Shown here one piece after another: positions 1-8,810 of a stretch of DNA of 64,000 bases. The notes beneath the pieces are model-generated. The model searched no databases. It was not told the DNA's origin and saw only the letters and a list, made by a program, of their open reading frames with translations. The stretch's first letter is position 1. The number at the start of each line of letters is the position of its first letter. The DNA lies in the NCBI GenBank assembly GCA_029222685.1, contig JARHVB010000059.1, forward strand, positions 143,545 through 207,544. Direction: 5' to 3'. The position numbers were made by a program, and so were the translations under genes. Source of the stretch: Terripilifer ovatus. Its GTDB lineage: Bacteria > Pseudomonadota > Alphaproteobacteria > Rhizobiales > Beijerinckiaceae.

Positions 1-1
1 C

Positions 2-181
2 GACCCGCCGCCCGAGATCGACTTCGAGACCGCCGATCTCACCGAGATGGCGCGCAGCTTCTATTCCGAGTGCAAGCGCGTTTCCAACAAGACCGCCCGG
101 CAGCAGTTGAATTTCAGGCCTCTCTATCCCAGCTATCGCGAAGGCATGAGGGCGCTGTGGGAGGCGGGCGAGGGGCGCTAG
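2..181 (+). CDS. C-terminal end of an SDR-family NAD(P)-dependent epimerase/oxidoreductase (partial)
   Basis: The window opens inside a gene. Frame 2 is open from base 2 to the TAG at 179-181 and encodes about 59 residues. The segments MARSFYSECKRVSN and LYPSYREGMRALWEAG resemble the C-terminal tail of extended short-chain dehydrogenases of the YeeZ-like epimerase type, where an SE-x-KRVSN helix and a YPTYREGL helix close the fold. The Rossmann glycine motif and the catalytic Tyr/Lys are upstream of the window, so substrate and cofactor cannot be judged. The next gene starts 30 bp downstream on the same strand, so the two may be co-transcribed. Confidence 0.55.
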   Translation, partial: DPPPEIDFETADLTEMARSFYSECKRVSNKTARQQLNFRPLYPSYREGMRALWEAGEGR

Positions 182-211
182 GCCGCAGTCAGAATCCGCG
201 AGGAACTAGCC

Positions 212-1180
212 ATGGGCATGCTGATCGACGGACAATGGGAAGACCGGCCGCTTGTCGTCGCCGAACGCGGAAAATTCGTGCGCCGCGACAGTCATTACCG
301 CAACTGGATCACGGCCGATGGGTCATCGGGCTTCAAGGCCGAACCGGGCCGCTATCATCTCTATGTCGCCTTCGCCTGCCCGTGGGCGCATCGCACCCTG
401 ATCATGCGCGCGCTGAAGGGCCTGCAGGACATGATCTCGATCTCGGTCGTGCACTGGCTGATGCGCGACAACGGCTGGACATTCACGCCCGCACCCGGCG
501 TCGTGCCTGATCCCGTCGGCGGCGCCGATTATCTCTATCAGGTCTACCAGCGCGCCGATGCATCTTATACGGGGCGCGTCACCGTGCCTGTGCTGTGGGA
601 TCTGCAGACGAACACCATCGTCAACAATGAATCCTCCGAAATCATCCGTATGCTCGGCTCGGCCTTCGACGCCGTCGGCGCGGCGCCGGGCGACTACTAT
701 CCGGCGCCGCTGCGCGCCGAGATAGATGCGCTCAACGCGCGCATCTACGACACGCTCAACAACGGCGTCTACAAGAGCGGCTTTGCCAGGACCCAGGAAG
801 CCTATGAAGAGGCGGTCTATCCGCTCTTCGACACACTCGATTTCCTCGAGGAGCGCTTGTCTGAAAGCCGCTATCTGTGTGGCGATCTGTTGACAGAGGC
901 GGACATCCGGCTATTGCCGACCCTGCTGCGGTTCGATTCCGTCTACGTCACGCATTTCAAATGCAACATCCGCCGCATCGTCGACTATCCCAATCTTTGG
1001 GCCTATACGCGCGACCTGGTGCAGCGGCCGCAGATCGCTGCGACGTTCAATCTCGATCATTGCAAACGGCATTATTTCGGCAGCCACCTGCACATCAATC
1101 CCACCGGCATCGTCCCCGTCGGCCCGAAGCTCGATTTCAACGCACCGCAGGATCGTGCAAGGTTGAGCGGAAAGGCGTAG
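212..1180 (+). CDS. Glutathione S-transferase family, S-glutathionyl-hydroquinone reductase (xi class)
   Basis: A 322-residue cytoplasmic protein of the YqjG/EcmA/PcpF family. These enzymes remove glutathione from S-glutathionyl-hydroquinones, giving hydroquinone and a mixed disulfide. The N-terminal thioredoxin-like half carries the family motif FACPWAHR with the nucleophilic Cys at about residue 56, a Cys-Pro pair that sets xi-class GSTs apart from Tyr/Ser GSTs. The all-helical half follows, with LCGDLLTEADIRLLPTLLRFD. The length matches the family (about 310-330 aa). GAGG sits upstream of ATG 212. Quinone detoxification suits a chromosome with ring-oxygenase genes, but no quinone-forming enzyme is adjacent. 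Confidence 0.9.
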   Translation: MGMLIDGQWEDRPLVVAERGKFVRRDSHYRNWITADGSSGFKAEPGRYHLYVAFACPWAHRTLIMRALKGLQDMISISVVHWLMRDNGWTFTPAPGVVPDPVGGADYLYQVYQRADASYTGRVTVPVLWDLQTNTIVNNESSEIIRMLGSAFDAVGAAPGDYYPAPLRAEIDALNARIYDTLNNGVYKSGFARTQEAYEEAVYPLFDTLDFLEERLSESRYLCGDLLTEADIRLLPTLLRFDSVYVTHFKCNIRRIVDYPNLWAYTRDLVQRPQIAATFNLDHCKRHYFGSHLHINPTGIVPVGPKLDFNAPQDRARLSGKA

Positions 1181-1226
1181 CGCATTTTCGAGCGGAGTTG
1201 ACGCCGGTTCGCGTGAAGGAAACGCG
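1181..1226. repeat. Short copy of dispersed GCATTTTCGAGCG...GTTCGCGTGAA repeat
   Basis: This 46-bp stretch begins GCATTTTCGAGCGGAG, continues GCCGGTTCGCGTGAA, and ends in a degenerate AAACGCG. It is the same sequence as the first half of the repeats at 16312-16412 and 43494-43596, and in inverted orientation at 62005-62056. It fills the gap between two convergent genes and lacks the second hairpin of the full copies. Confidence 0.75.
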
Positions 1227-1227
1227 T

Positions 1228-2187
1228 CTAGGCCGCCAGCTCGTTCACAGGCGGTGAGCCGCCGCCGAAATGATCGATGTATTTCTCGTCGATCCGCGCC
1301 ACCGGCATGATGATCAGGACATCGGTGGTGCCGAACTGGTGATCGACGACGGCGCCCTCGCCGATCATCGCGCCGAGGCGCAGATAGCCTTTGATCAAGG
1401 TCGGCGTCTCGGCGAGCGCGCGCCGCGCCGAGACGGTGTGGGCCTCGAGATAATCCATGCCGACATAGCGCTGCTCGAGCGCACGCACCTGCCATTCGCC
1501 CTGTGCGCGAGCCTTGTGATGCAGGAAGGACAGTGGCAGGGCGAGCTTGTCAGGATCGACGCCTTCGAAGGAGGCGCAGCCGATCATCGCGTCGATGCCA
1601 TGGTGCTGCACATACATCCATATGCCGCGCCAGAGTAGTTCGATGGTCCGCTTGGAGCGGTATTCCGGCAGCACGCAGGAACGTCCGAGCTCCAGAAACC
1701 GCAGACCGGGATGGCGGGCGAGCAGGGGAGCGATGTCGAATTCCTGGGCGCTGTAGAAGCCGTTGCCGCGCTCGGCTACATCCTGCCGCAGCAGGCGATA
1801 GGTTCCCACGACCTTGGGCTTGATGCGGCCGTAGCGGTTCCTCGCCTTGTGATCGACGACGATGAGGTGATCGCAGACGCGGTCGAACGGGCAGATGTCG
1901 CGGCGCTGAAGCTGGGAAAGCCGGTCGGGAACGGCGCCGCCCTGATCGAAGAAAATCCGGTAGCGCAGGCGTTGCGCCTTGCGGATCTCTTTCTTGGTGG
2001 TGGCGAACCGCAGCTCGAGCGAACCGACCCGTGCCAGCGAGCGCGGCAATCCGTTCAGCTCCCGCACGATGCCGCGCGGCTTGATTGCCGCCATGAGTCC
2101 TGCAAGACCGCTTCCTGCAAGACCGGTTCCCGTAAACCCGTTTCCAGCAAGACCGTTGGCGGCATCTCCTCCGCGGATCGTCCACAT
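1228..2187 (-). CDS. GNAT-fold acyltransferase, OlsB-like (L-ornithine N-alpha-acyltransferase family)
   Basis: A 319-residue protein of the hemolysin/OlsB acyltransferase family, which moves a 3-hydroxyacyl chain from ACP to the alpha-amino group of ornithine, the first step of ornithine-lipid synthesis. The core RFATTKKEIRKAQRLRYRIF, followed by GTYRLLR, FLELGRSCVLPEYRSK and IGCASFEGVDP, matches OlsB. ATG 2187 is chosen because GAGGGG lies just upstream in the mRNA; an ATG at 2241 is possible. The N-terminus holds a Gly-rich LAGxGxxG tract encoded by a 15-bp tandem repeat (2098-2157). It is longer than typical OlsB because of that tract. No olsA neighbour is present, so the exact acceptor is inferred from family only. 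Confidence 0.8.
   Translation of the reverse strand: MWTIRGGDAANGLAGNGFTGTGLAGSGLAGLMAAIKPRGIVRELNGLPRSLARVGSLELRFATTKKEIRKAQRLRYRIFFDQGGAVPDRLSQLQRRDICPFDRVCDHLIVVDHKARNRYGRIKPKVVGTYRLLRQDVAERGNGFYSAQEFDIAPLLARHPGLRFLELGRSCVLPEYRSKRTIELLWRGIWMYVQHHGIDAMIGCASFEGVDPDKLALPLSFLHHKARAQGEWQVRALEQRYVGMDYLEAHTVSARRALAETPTLIKGYLRLGAMIGEGAVVDHQFGTTDVLIIMPVARIDEKYIDHFGGGSPPVNELAA
2098..2157. repeat. Four tandem 15-bp units in the 5' end of the olsB-like gene
   Basis: Consecutive 15-mers at 2098, 2113, 2128 and 2143 follow the pattern TCCTGCAAGACCGGT with 1-5 differences between copies. The period is a multiple of three, so copy changes keep the reading frame and add or remove a five-residue unit (consensus L-A-G-x-G on the coding strand) before the acyltransferase domain. 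Confidence 0.8.
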
Positions 2188-2328
2188 CTTGCCTATCCCC
2201 TCGAATCGGTTGGCAGTTCGGCTGGCATGTCCGCAACACAAGCCATTCGGCTGGGAAGAAAATATGACGAACCGGCGTCGCTTTTGTTACGTGGCGCATT
2301 TGCCGCGGAAATCGCCGAATTTGAAGGT

Positions 2329-4113
2329 TCACGCGACCTTCTGCTGCGGCACAATGGCAGCGGCCAATCGCTCGGGGTCGACCGGCTTGGTGAGGAACTC
2401 GTCGATGCCGGCCTCCAGGCAGGCGCGCTTGTCTTCCTCGAAGGCATTGGCGGTCAAGGCCACCATGCGCATCGGCTTGGCGCCGTGCTCGTGCTCGAGC
2501 CGCCGGATCCAGCGCGCCGCATCGGTGCCGTCGAGGCCCGGCATGCGCACGTCCATCAGGATCACGTCGAACGGCGCCCGGTCGCCGCGCAGGGCGCGAC
2601 TGGCGATATCGACCGCCTCGATGCCGTCGCTGGCGCGCGTGACTTTGGCGCCGATGCGCTCAAGATGTTTGCGCGCCACCAGCGCGTTGATTTCATTGTC
2701 CTCGACCAGAAGGACGTTGAGATTCTGCGCGACCTGTCCCGCTGCCGCCGCCGCAGCGATCATCGGCGTATGGCCGGTCATCGTGCCGCTCAGCCGCGCG
2801 ATGAGTGAGGCAGACCGCACCGGCTTGACCAGCCAGCCATCGAAACCTGCGAGCGTGCTCTGGCCGAGCGCCCGGCGTTCGAACGGCGAAAACAAAACCA
2901 GATTGCGCGACACGCCGGCCTTGCGTGCCGCCGCCGCGATCTCGCGCGCGGCGTCTTCGCCGAGCGCGCAATCGACGATCGCCACATCGGGCGCTGGACG
3001 CTGCACCAGACGGGCCAGCGCCTCGTCGACGGTCTCGGCCCGGGTCGTGTCGGCGCCGGCTGCGGCCAGCCGTTCGCCAAGATAGCTGGTCTCGAACGGC
3101 GAACGCCCGACGACGAGGACACGCCGCCCCCACAGCGGCGGCGGTTCCTGGACGCGCGTGCCGTCCGCATCCTGCTCCGGCGCTTTCGTCAGGTCGATCT
3201 CGAATGCGAAGACCGAGCCTTCGCTGCTGGTGCTCTGCAGGCGCAGGTCGCCGCCCATATGGTCGATGATCCGGCGCGAAATGGCGAGGCCGAGCCCGGA
3301 GCCGCCATGACGCCGCGTTGTCGATCCGTCGCCCTGTTCGAAATCTTCGAACACGATGGCCTGCTGATCGGCCGCGATGCCGGGCCCTGTGTCGGCCACC
3401 GAAAAGCCGATGCGCGAAATGCCGTCATTGCCAGAGATATACGACACGCGAATGCCGACGCCGCCCGTCTCGGTGAATTTCACCGCATTGCCGGCAAGAT
3501 TGATGAGAACCTGGCGCAGCCGCGCCGCGTCGCCCACGAGTCTGCGCGGCACGTCTTCGGCGACGGTCGTGGCGATGCCGATGCCCTTATCCTGGGCACG
3601 CGGGGCGAGCAGTTCGGCGACGCCCTCGACCAGCGGCACGATCTCGAACGGCTCCGCCACCAGTTCGAGCCGACCGGCTTCGATGCGTGAGAAGTCGAGA
3701 ATTTCCTCGATCAGATTGGCCAGCGCCGTGCCGGAGGTCTGGATCGCATCCACATAGGACCGTTGTTCGGCGGCCAGCGGGCCGTGGCGGAGCAGGTCCG
3801 CCATGCCCAGAATGCCGTTCAACGGAGTACGGATTTCATGGCTGACCGTAGCGAGGAAGCGCGATTTGGCCTCGTTGGCGGCTTCGGCCTTGTGCCGTGC
3901 CGCCGCGGCTTCCTTCAATTGCCAGATTTCGTCCTGCAGAATCTCGAATTCGGCTTCGCTGCGGCCAGCTCCAGCCGGCGCCTTGACGGCCTTTCGGCCA
4001 CCGAGCCACCAGCCGGCCATGAAGGCCAGGCCGGCCGCCGCCACGAGGGTCAAGCTCACGATCTGGTCGCCGCTCAACACGGGAATCTTTCGCCGGACAG
4101 GCTGGAACACCAC
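2329..4113 (-). CDS. Hybrid sensor histidine kinase with one degenerate and one canonical receiver domain
   Basis: 594 residues, membrane-anchored. Order: TM segment (about residues 18-38), coiled-coil linker, HisKA with phospho-acceptor in SHEIRTPLNG (about 91-100), HATPase_c with N box NLAGNAVKFTE and G boxes DTGPGIA and GSGLGLAIS. Next is a receiver-like segment (about 330-440) beginning GRRVLVVGRSP, then a complete receiver with VEDNEIN, phospho-acceptor ILMDVRMPGLDG, LTANA and TKPVD. The middle receiver keeps VDCALG and a KP but lacks the acidic pair of active receivers, so it is probably a pseudo-receiver. There is no periplasmic sensor domain and no linked response regulator, so the input signal is unknown. 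Confidence 0.9.
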   Translation of the reverse strand: MVFQPVRRKIPVLSGDQIVSLTLVAAAGLAFMAGWWLGGRKAVKAPAGAGRSEAEFEILQDEIWQLKEAAAARHKAEAANEAKSRFLATVSHEIRTPLNGILGMADLLRHGPLAAEQRSYVDAIQTSGTALANLIEEILDFSRIEAGRLELVAEPFEIVPLVEGVAELLAPRAQDKGIGIATTVAEDVPRRLVGDAARLRQVLINLAGNAVKFTETGGVGIRVSYISGNDGISRIGFSVADTGPGIAADQQAIVFEDFEQGDGSTTRRHGGSGLGLAISRRIIDHMGGDLRLQSTSSEGSVFAFEIDLTKAPEQDADGTRVQEPPPLWGRRVLVVGRSPFETSYLGERLAAAGADTTRAETVDEALARLVQRPAPDVAIVDCALGEDAAREIAAAARKAGVSRNLVLFSPFERRALGQSTLAGFDGWLVKPVRSASLIARLSGTMTGHTPMIAAAAAAGQVAQNLNVLLVEDNEINALVARKHLERIGAKVTRASDGIEAVDIASRALRGDRAPFDVILMDVRMPGLDGTDAARWIRRLEHEHGAKPMRMVALTANAFEEDKRACLEAGIDEFLTKPVDPERLAAAIVPQQKVA

Positions 4114-4248
4114 ATGCCGGCGAGAATGGACCCGTAAAGTTGATGAACTGTTTCCCGGATATCAGAGAGATTGACAGAGGCATGACTTCCGTCGTTTTCC
4201 GACCGATCACTTGGATTTTACTTGAACGTAGCCTTATTTCAGAGCGGA

Positions 4249-5442
4249 TCACTTCAGAGCTTGGCAGCCGCCCTGGTCGATCGGGCGGAACACGTCGGGA
4301 CCGGCGAGCTTGCCGACGACTTTCGTCATGTCCCATTCGTTTTTCGACTCGGCCGGGGTCTTGATCTGCGTCAGCGCCACGCTGTGGACCATGCGGCCGT
4401 CCGGGCGCAGGAAGCCGTCGTCGGTGAAGACGTCGCGCACCGGCAGCTCGCGCATTTTGGCGATCACCAGTTTCGGATCGGTGGAATTGGCCGCCTCGAC
4501 CGCCTTGAGATAGCTGCGCGCGGCGGAATAGGTGCCGACCTGGAACGAGCCGGGGAAGACCTTGCGGCGCTCCATGAACTTGGCGATCCAGGCCTTGGTT
4601 TCGGCATCCTCGCGGTTCACCCAGGCAGTGACGTTATAGGCGCCCTGGCCGACCTGCAGTCCCATCGCCCGCACCGCCAGCGGGCTGTCGAGGCCGAAGC
4701 CGACGATCTTGGCTTTCAGCCCGAATTCGCGCGCCGACTTGAGCGCGTTGACGGTGTCGTCGCCGCCGTTGTTCAGGGCGATGACGTCGGCGCCGGACCC
4801 TTGCGCCTGCAGCACGAAGGAGGAGAAATCGGTGTTGCCGAGCGGATGCTTGACCGACCCGACGATATCGACACCCGCCTTCGTCAGGGCCGGGCGCAGG
4901 CCCGCTTCCAGCGCCGCGCCGAAGGCGTAATCGGCGCTGATGAAATACCATTTCTTGCCGAGTTGCGGCACCGCGGCGGCGATCGAGGCGCTGAGCTGAT
5001 AGGTGTCGTAGACCCAGTGGACGCTGTTGTTGGGCGCGCAGGCCTTGCCGGTGAAGTCGGCCGAGCCGGCGCCAGTCAGCATCACCATCTTGTTCTTCTG
5101 CTTGGTGACGTCGAGCACCGCGAAGGCGACGGCCGAATTCACCAGTTCGGTGATGACATCGACTTTATCCACATCGTACCAGCGGTTGGCGAGCGAAACG
5201 CCGACATCCGGCTTGTTCTGGTGGTCGCCGGCGATCACCTCGATCGGCTTGCCGTTGACCTTGCCGCCGAATTCCTCGACAGCCATTTTAACCGCTTCGA
5301 CGGAACCGTTGCCGGCGCCGGATTCATAAATGCCGGAGAGATCGGTAAGCACACCGATCCTGACCTTGTCGCTGGCGATCTCGGCCTGCGCCGATCCAGC
5401 GAACAAAGCCGCCATTGCCAGTGCTGGTGCGAAGCTTCTCAT
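4249..5442 (-). CDS. ABC transporter substrate-binding protein, LivK/amide-urea type
   Basis: 397 residues with a Sec signal peptide (about 1-20, cleavage near GSAQA/E). The mature protein is a type-I periplasmic-binding fold of the branched-chain amino acid/amide family, with VRIGVLTDLSGIYESGAG, WYFISADYAFG and ADVIALNNGGDD. It would bind a small solute in the periplasm and deliver it to a Liv-type permease, but no LivHMGF genes are adjacent, so it is an orphan here. The gene is monocistronic by spacing, with 135 bp to the upstream hybrid kinase on the same strand. Its ligand cannot be assigned. Confidence 0.88.
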   Translation of the reverse strand: MRSFAPALAMAALFAGSAQAEIASDKVRIGVLTDLSGIYESGAGNGSVEAVKMAVEEFGGKVNGKPIEVIAGDHQNKPDVGVSLANRWYDVDKVDVITELVNSAVAFAVLDVTKQKNKMVMLTGAGSADFTGKACAPNNSVHWVYDTYQLSASIAAAVPQLGKKWYFISADYAFGAALEAGLRPALTKAGVDIVGSVKHPLGNTDFSSFVLQAQGSGADVIALNNGGDDTVNALKSAREFGLKAKIVGFGLDSPLAVRAMGLQVGQGAYNVTAWVNREDAETKAWIAKFMERRKVFPGSFQVGTYSAARSYLKAVEAANSTDPKLVIAKMRELPVRDVFTDDGFLRPDGRMVHSVALTQIKTPAESKNEWDMTKVVGKLAGPDVFRPIDQGGCQALK

Positions 5443-5668
5443 GCGTCCCCCCTCCGTGATGTCTTCCGGCGCTCATCACAGCGCCTTTTGTCTCGTTTGG
5501 CAATGGACTAAGCCGAACCAGAAACGACGGAACACGAGACGACAGAAAGGCGAAGCCGGCAGATGAATGCATGGAGGAACACGCCCCTCTGCCCACGCTT
5601 GACGCTGGCGCGCCGGCTCATCAATGTGCAGCCCAACGCAAGCAATGACCAATTCCCGAGGAGGACCA

Positions 5669-6787
5669 ATGCCCCTGTCCCGCCAGATTCCGCCGTTCCG
5701 TGCCGATCATGTCGGCAGCCTGCTGCGTCCGCCCAATCTGCTCGACGCGCGCGAACGCTTCCGCCGCGGTGAACTGTCGGCTGTCGAGCTCAAGGGCAAG
5801 GAAGACGTGGCGATCGCCGGCGCCATCGCGATGCAGGAAGAGCTCGGGCTTCAATCGATCACTGACGGCGAGTTCCGCCGCACCCTCTGGCACGCGGATT
5901 TCCTGCTGTCGTTCGACAATGTCGTCTCGGTGAAGACCGGCGCCAAGGCGAAGTTCAAAACCGCCGAGGGCGAGATGGAGCGCCCGCTGTCGGCCTTCAA
6001 CATCGCCGGCAAGCTGAAACGCTCGAAGCCGATCTTCGTCGATCATTTCAAATATGTTAAATCGCTGACCACGAAGACGGCGAAACAGACGATTCCCTCG
6101 CCCTCGATCCTGCATTTCCGCGCCGGCCGCAGCGGCGTCGATGCGAAGGCCTATCCCGACATGGGCGAATTCTACGCCGACCTGTCGCGCGTCTATGCCG
6201 AGGAGATCAATGATCTGGCCGCGGCCGGCTGCCGCTATCTGCAGATCGACGAAACCAATTTCGCCTATCTCTGCGATCCGGCCATGCGCGAACAGGCGCA
6301 GAACATCGGCGAGGATCCCGACAAACTGCCGATGACCTATGCAAAGATCATCAACGATGCCCTGGCCGGCGCGCCGCAGGATATGGTCAGCGCCATCCAT
6401 CTGTGCCGCGGCAATTTCGAGGGTGCCTGGGTGGCGGAAGGCGGCTACGAACCGGTGGCCGAAACCCTGTTCAACGCCATCAACGTGCATGGTTACTTTC
6501 TGGAATACGACAGCGAGCGCGCTGGTGACTTCAAGCCGCTGCGCTTCGTGCCCAAAGGCAAGACCGTCGTGCTCGGCCTGGTGACGACCAAGTCCGGCAG
6601 GCTCGAATCGAAGGATGCACTGAAGCGCCAGATCGAAGCCGCATCGAAATTCTGCCCGCTCGACCAGCTCGCCCTGTCGCCGCAATGCGGCTTCGCCAGC
6701 GGCGAGCGCGGCAATCAACTGACGCTCGACGACGAGAAAGCCAAGATCAAACTGGTGGTCGATGTCGCGCGTGACGTGTGGGGATAG
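5669..6787 (+). CDS. Cobalamin-independent methionine synthase II (MetE C-terminal) family protein
   Basis: 372 residues covering only the MetE C-terminal catalytic barrel, as in the YxjG/YxjH family. Zinc-ligand positions are visible: His-x-Cys in AIHLCRGNFEG, a Glu in LEYDSERAGDF and Cys in SPQCGFASG. The N-terminal FRADHVGSLLRP and YLQIDETNFAYL are family signatures. Start 5669 is set by GAGGAGG at about 5658-5664. Such stand-alone barrels transfer methyl groups from folate or other methyl donors to a thiol. The next gene is a TctC binding protein 54 bp downstream, which hints at a catabolic demethylation role rather than housekeeping methionine synthesis; that is inference. Confidence 0.85.
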   Translation: MPLSRQIPPFRADHVGSLLRPPNLLDARERFRRGELSAVELKGKEDVAIAGAIAMQEELGLQSITDGEFRRTLWHADFLLSFDNVVSVKTGAKAKFKTAEGEMERPLSAFNIAGKLKRSKPIFVDHFKYVKSLTTKTAKQTIPSPSILHFRAGRSGVDAKAYPDMGEFYADLSRVYAEEINDLAAAGCRYLQIDETNFAYLCDPAMREQAQNIGEDPDKLPMTYAKIINDALAGAPQDMVSAIHLCRGNFEGAWVAEGGYEPVAETLFNAINVHGYFLEYDSERAGDFKPLRFVPKGKTVVLGLVTTKSGRLESKDALKRQIEAASKFCPLDQLALSPQCGFASGERGNQLTLDDEKAKIKLVVDVARDVWG

Positions 6788-6841
6788 AGCTCGAATAACA
6801 CCAAGCAGTCATTGCGCATGCGGTTCTGGGAGGGATACGCC

Positions 6842-7873
6842 ATGAAGCATTTAAACAGGTGCATTGTGTCTGTCGTCATCGGGATCGCCGGCCTTGCGCC
6901 GGCGGCCGTTCGTGCCGACAGCGTCGCTGATTTCTATCGCGACAAGACGCTCAACCTGGTCGTCGCCCACGAGGCGGGAACCGGCTTCGACGTCTATTCG
7001 CGGGTGCTGCAGCGCTTTTATGGCCGCCATATTCCGGGCAACCCCAATGTGGTGGTGCAGAACATGCCGGGCGCCAGCGGCATCACCTCGACCAACTGGC
7101 TCTACAACATCGCGCCGAAGGACGGCACCGTGCTCGGCACCGCCTCCAATAACGTGCCGCTCGAACCCCTGTTCGGCAATACGGCGGCCAGATTCGATCC
7201 GGGCAAGATGAACTGGATCGGCAATATGGAAGAAAGCTCGCCGGTCTGTGGCGTCGCGACTTCGTCCGGCATCAAGACGTTCGATGATCTGCGCACGAAG
7301 GAGACCGTCTTCGGCGCCACCGGCGGCACCGGCCCGCTGCTGGCCTCGTCGCTGGCGGTCAGGGCCCTGCTCGGCGCGAAGCTGAAGATCATTTCGGGCT
7401 ACAAGGGGTCGGCCAGCGTCAAGCTCGCCATCATGACCGGCGAGGTCGCCGGCATCTGCGGCCTGCCGATGTCGACGATCAAATCCTTCTGGCGCGACGA
7501 ATATGAGAGCGGCAAGTTCAAGCCGGTGATCCAGCTCAGCGGGCCGAAAAGCGCGGAACTCACCGGCATCGCCCACGCCGATGATTTCATCAAGACCGAC
7601 GAGGACCGGCAGGTGTTCGGTCTCATCTTCGGTTCGCAGGCGCTGGGCCGCACCTATTCCGCGCCGCCGGGCGTGCCTGCCGAGAGGGTGGCAGCCTTGC
7701 GGAAGGCCTTCATGGATACGATGGTGGACAAGGAATTTCTCGCCGAGGCGGAAAAGACGCAGATCGACATCGTGCCGATGGACGGCGAAAAAGTAGCTGC
7801 CCGCTGGGCGAGCTATGCAGCCTCGCCGAAGCCCATCGTCGATCGTGTCTACGCGATCATGACTGGCAAATAG
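6842..7873 (+). CDS. TctC/Bug-family tripartite tricarboxylate transporter substrate-binding protein
   Basis: 343 residues with a signal peptide (GLAPAAVRA/D near residue 24). The mature part contains the Bug-fold segments VVQNMPGASGI, YNIAPKDGTVLG and FGATGGTGP. It would capture an organic acid in the periplasm for a TctAB permease that is not encoded here. Start 6842 is preferred over an upstream ATG because GGGAGG is correctly spaced. It lies 54 bp after the MetE-like gene, and its stop is 2 bp from the next start, indicating one transcript. Confidence 0.9.
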   Translation: MKHLNRCIVSVVIGIAGLAPAAVRADSVADFYRDKTLNLVVAHEAGTGFDVYSRVLQRFYGRHIPGNPNVVVQNMPGASGITSTNWLYNIAPKDGTVLGTASNNVPLEPLFGNTAARFDPGKMNWIGNMEESSPVCGVATSSGIKTFDDLRTKETVFGATGGTGPLLASSLAVRALLGAKLKIISGYKGSASVKLAIMTGEVAGICGLPMSTIKSFWRDEYESGKFKPVIQLSGPKSAELTGIAHADDFIKTDEDRQVFGLIFGSQALGRTYSAPPGVPAERVAALRKAFMDTMVDKEFLAEAEKTQIDIVPMDGEKVAARWASYAASPKPIVDRVYAIMTGK

Positions 7874-7875
7874 GC

Positions 7876-8571
7876 ATGGGCGAACGCGATGATCCGCAGC
7901 TTGTCGTCTGGACCGCCGGGTCTACCTTGCCGGGCCTGCGCGCCGCCGTCACTGCGGCAGGGCTTGCGGGCATCGATGTCCGTACCAACCACGGGCATCT
8001 GATCGAGCAGGCCTGTCTTGAATATCGGCTCGATGGCGACATCGTGATGCTGCCCGATGCGATGATCGACAAGCTCGCAGCGGCCGGAAAGATCGGCGCT
8101 GGCCGGTTGCCGCTCGGCATTGTGCCTATCGGCGCGGCTTTGCGCACAGGCCGCACGCCACCGGATGTATCGACGCTCGACGCCATGAAAGCAGCGATCG
8201 ACAAGGCTGATCGTATCGCGCTGACGCTTGCACCCTCCGGCGATCATCTGATGGAAGTATTCCAATGCCTCGGCGTGCTGCCGCTGGTGGAAGCCAAACT
8301 CGTCCGCTTCGACACGTCGACCATGGTCAACGAACATATGGCGGCAAGCGACGACGATGTTCTCGGCTTCGGGCCGGCGAGCGAAATCATCGCCTGGCGA
8401 AATCGCGGCATCGTCTATGCGGGCCCTCTGCACGAAACGATCCAGATGGCCTTGCCCTATTCGGCGGCGATCCTCGGGCAAGCGAGGAACAAGGCGGCGG
8501 CTGTGACTTTGCTGAAGCGACTTGATACGGACGAAGCGCGTGCTTCATTTAAAGACAGTGGTGTCGTGTGA
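7876..8571 (+). CDS. ModA-like substrate-binding domain protein without signal peptide
   Basis: 231 residues beginning GERDDPQLVVWTAGSTLPGLRA and resembling the type-II periplasmic-binding fold of molybdate-type (ModA-like) proteins: VVWTAGST, DIVMLPDAMIDKLAAAGKI, LGIVPIGAALRTG and LGFGPASEI. No hydrophobic leader is present, so it is either cytoplasmic or reaches the periplasm by another route. It starts 2 bp after the TctC stop, so translation is probably coupled. The family is often a sensor or accessory binder of unknown ligand; an actual molybdate role is not supported because no modBC or molybdoenzyme is nearby. Confidence 0.7.
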   Translation: MGERDDPQLVVWTAGSTLPGLRAAVTAAGLAGIDVRTNHGHLIEQACLEYRLDGDIVMLPDAMIDKLAAAGKIGAGRLPLGIVPIGAALRTGRTPPDVSTLDAMKAAIDKADRIALTLAPSGDHLMEVFQCLGVLPLVEAKLVRFDTSTMVNEHMAASDDDVLGFGPASEIIAWRNRGIVYAGPLHETIQMALPYSAAILGQARNKAAAVTLLKRLDTDEARASFKDSGVV

Positions 8572-8586
8572 ACTGCATACCGGAAG

Positions 8587-8767
8587 CCCTCATCCTGAGG
8601 AGCAGCGCGAAGCGCCGCGACTCGAAGGACGGGGGGCGATACGCGAGATCTATCATCATGCATTTGCGTGGTGGTTGTTTCAGCTCGAGCGAGAGCGCTC
8701 GATAGCGCTTCGACTTGACGCCCTTGTCCTTCGAGACGCAGCTTACAGGCGCTCCTCAGGATGAGGG
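8587..8767. repeat. Long imperfect inverted repeat with CCCTCATCCTGAGGAGC termini
   Basis: The 17-bp arm at 8587-8603 (CCCTCATCCTGAGGAGC) is perfectly complementary to 8751-8767. Internal arms around CTCGAAGGAC (8621-8630) and GTCCTTCGAG (8725-8734) also pair. The terminal sequence is one I recognise as a frequent intergenic palindrome in Bradyrhizobium-like genomes. It occupies the gap between the ModA-like gene and the SDR gene and would form a long hairpin in RNA, possibly separating the two transcripts. Confidence 0.8.
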
Positions 8768-8810
8768 CTCTTTGCTACGTTGCGGTGGGCAGACAAAAAT
8801 GGGAGACAAC

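Noticed and set aside
4222..5511. 429-codon plus-strand frame opposite the LivK-type gene
   Set aside because: The minus strand encodes a complete binding protein with signal peptide; the antisense product has no recognisable features.
5443..5668. Possible regulatory element or terminator upstream of the MetE-like gene
   Set aside because: CGCCTTTTGTCTCGT and ACGAGACGACAGAAAGGCG are only imperfectly complementary and there is no T tract. No riboswitch (SAM or cobalamin) consensus could be recognised.
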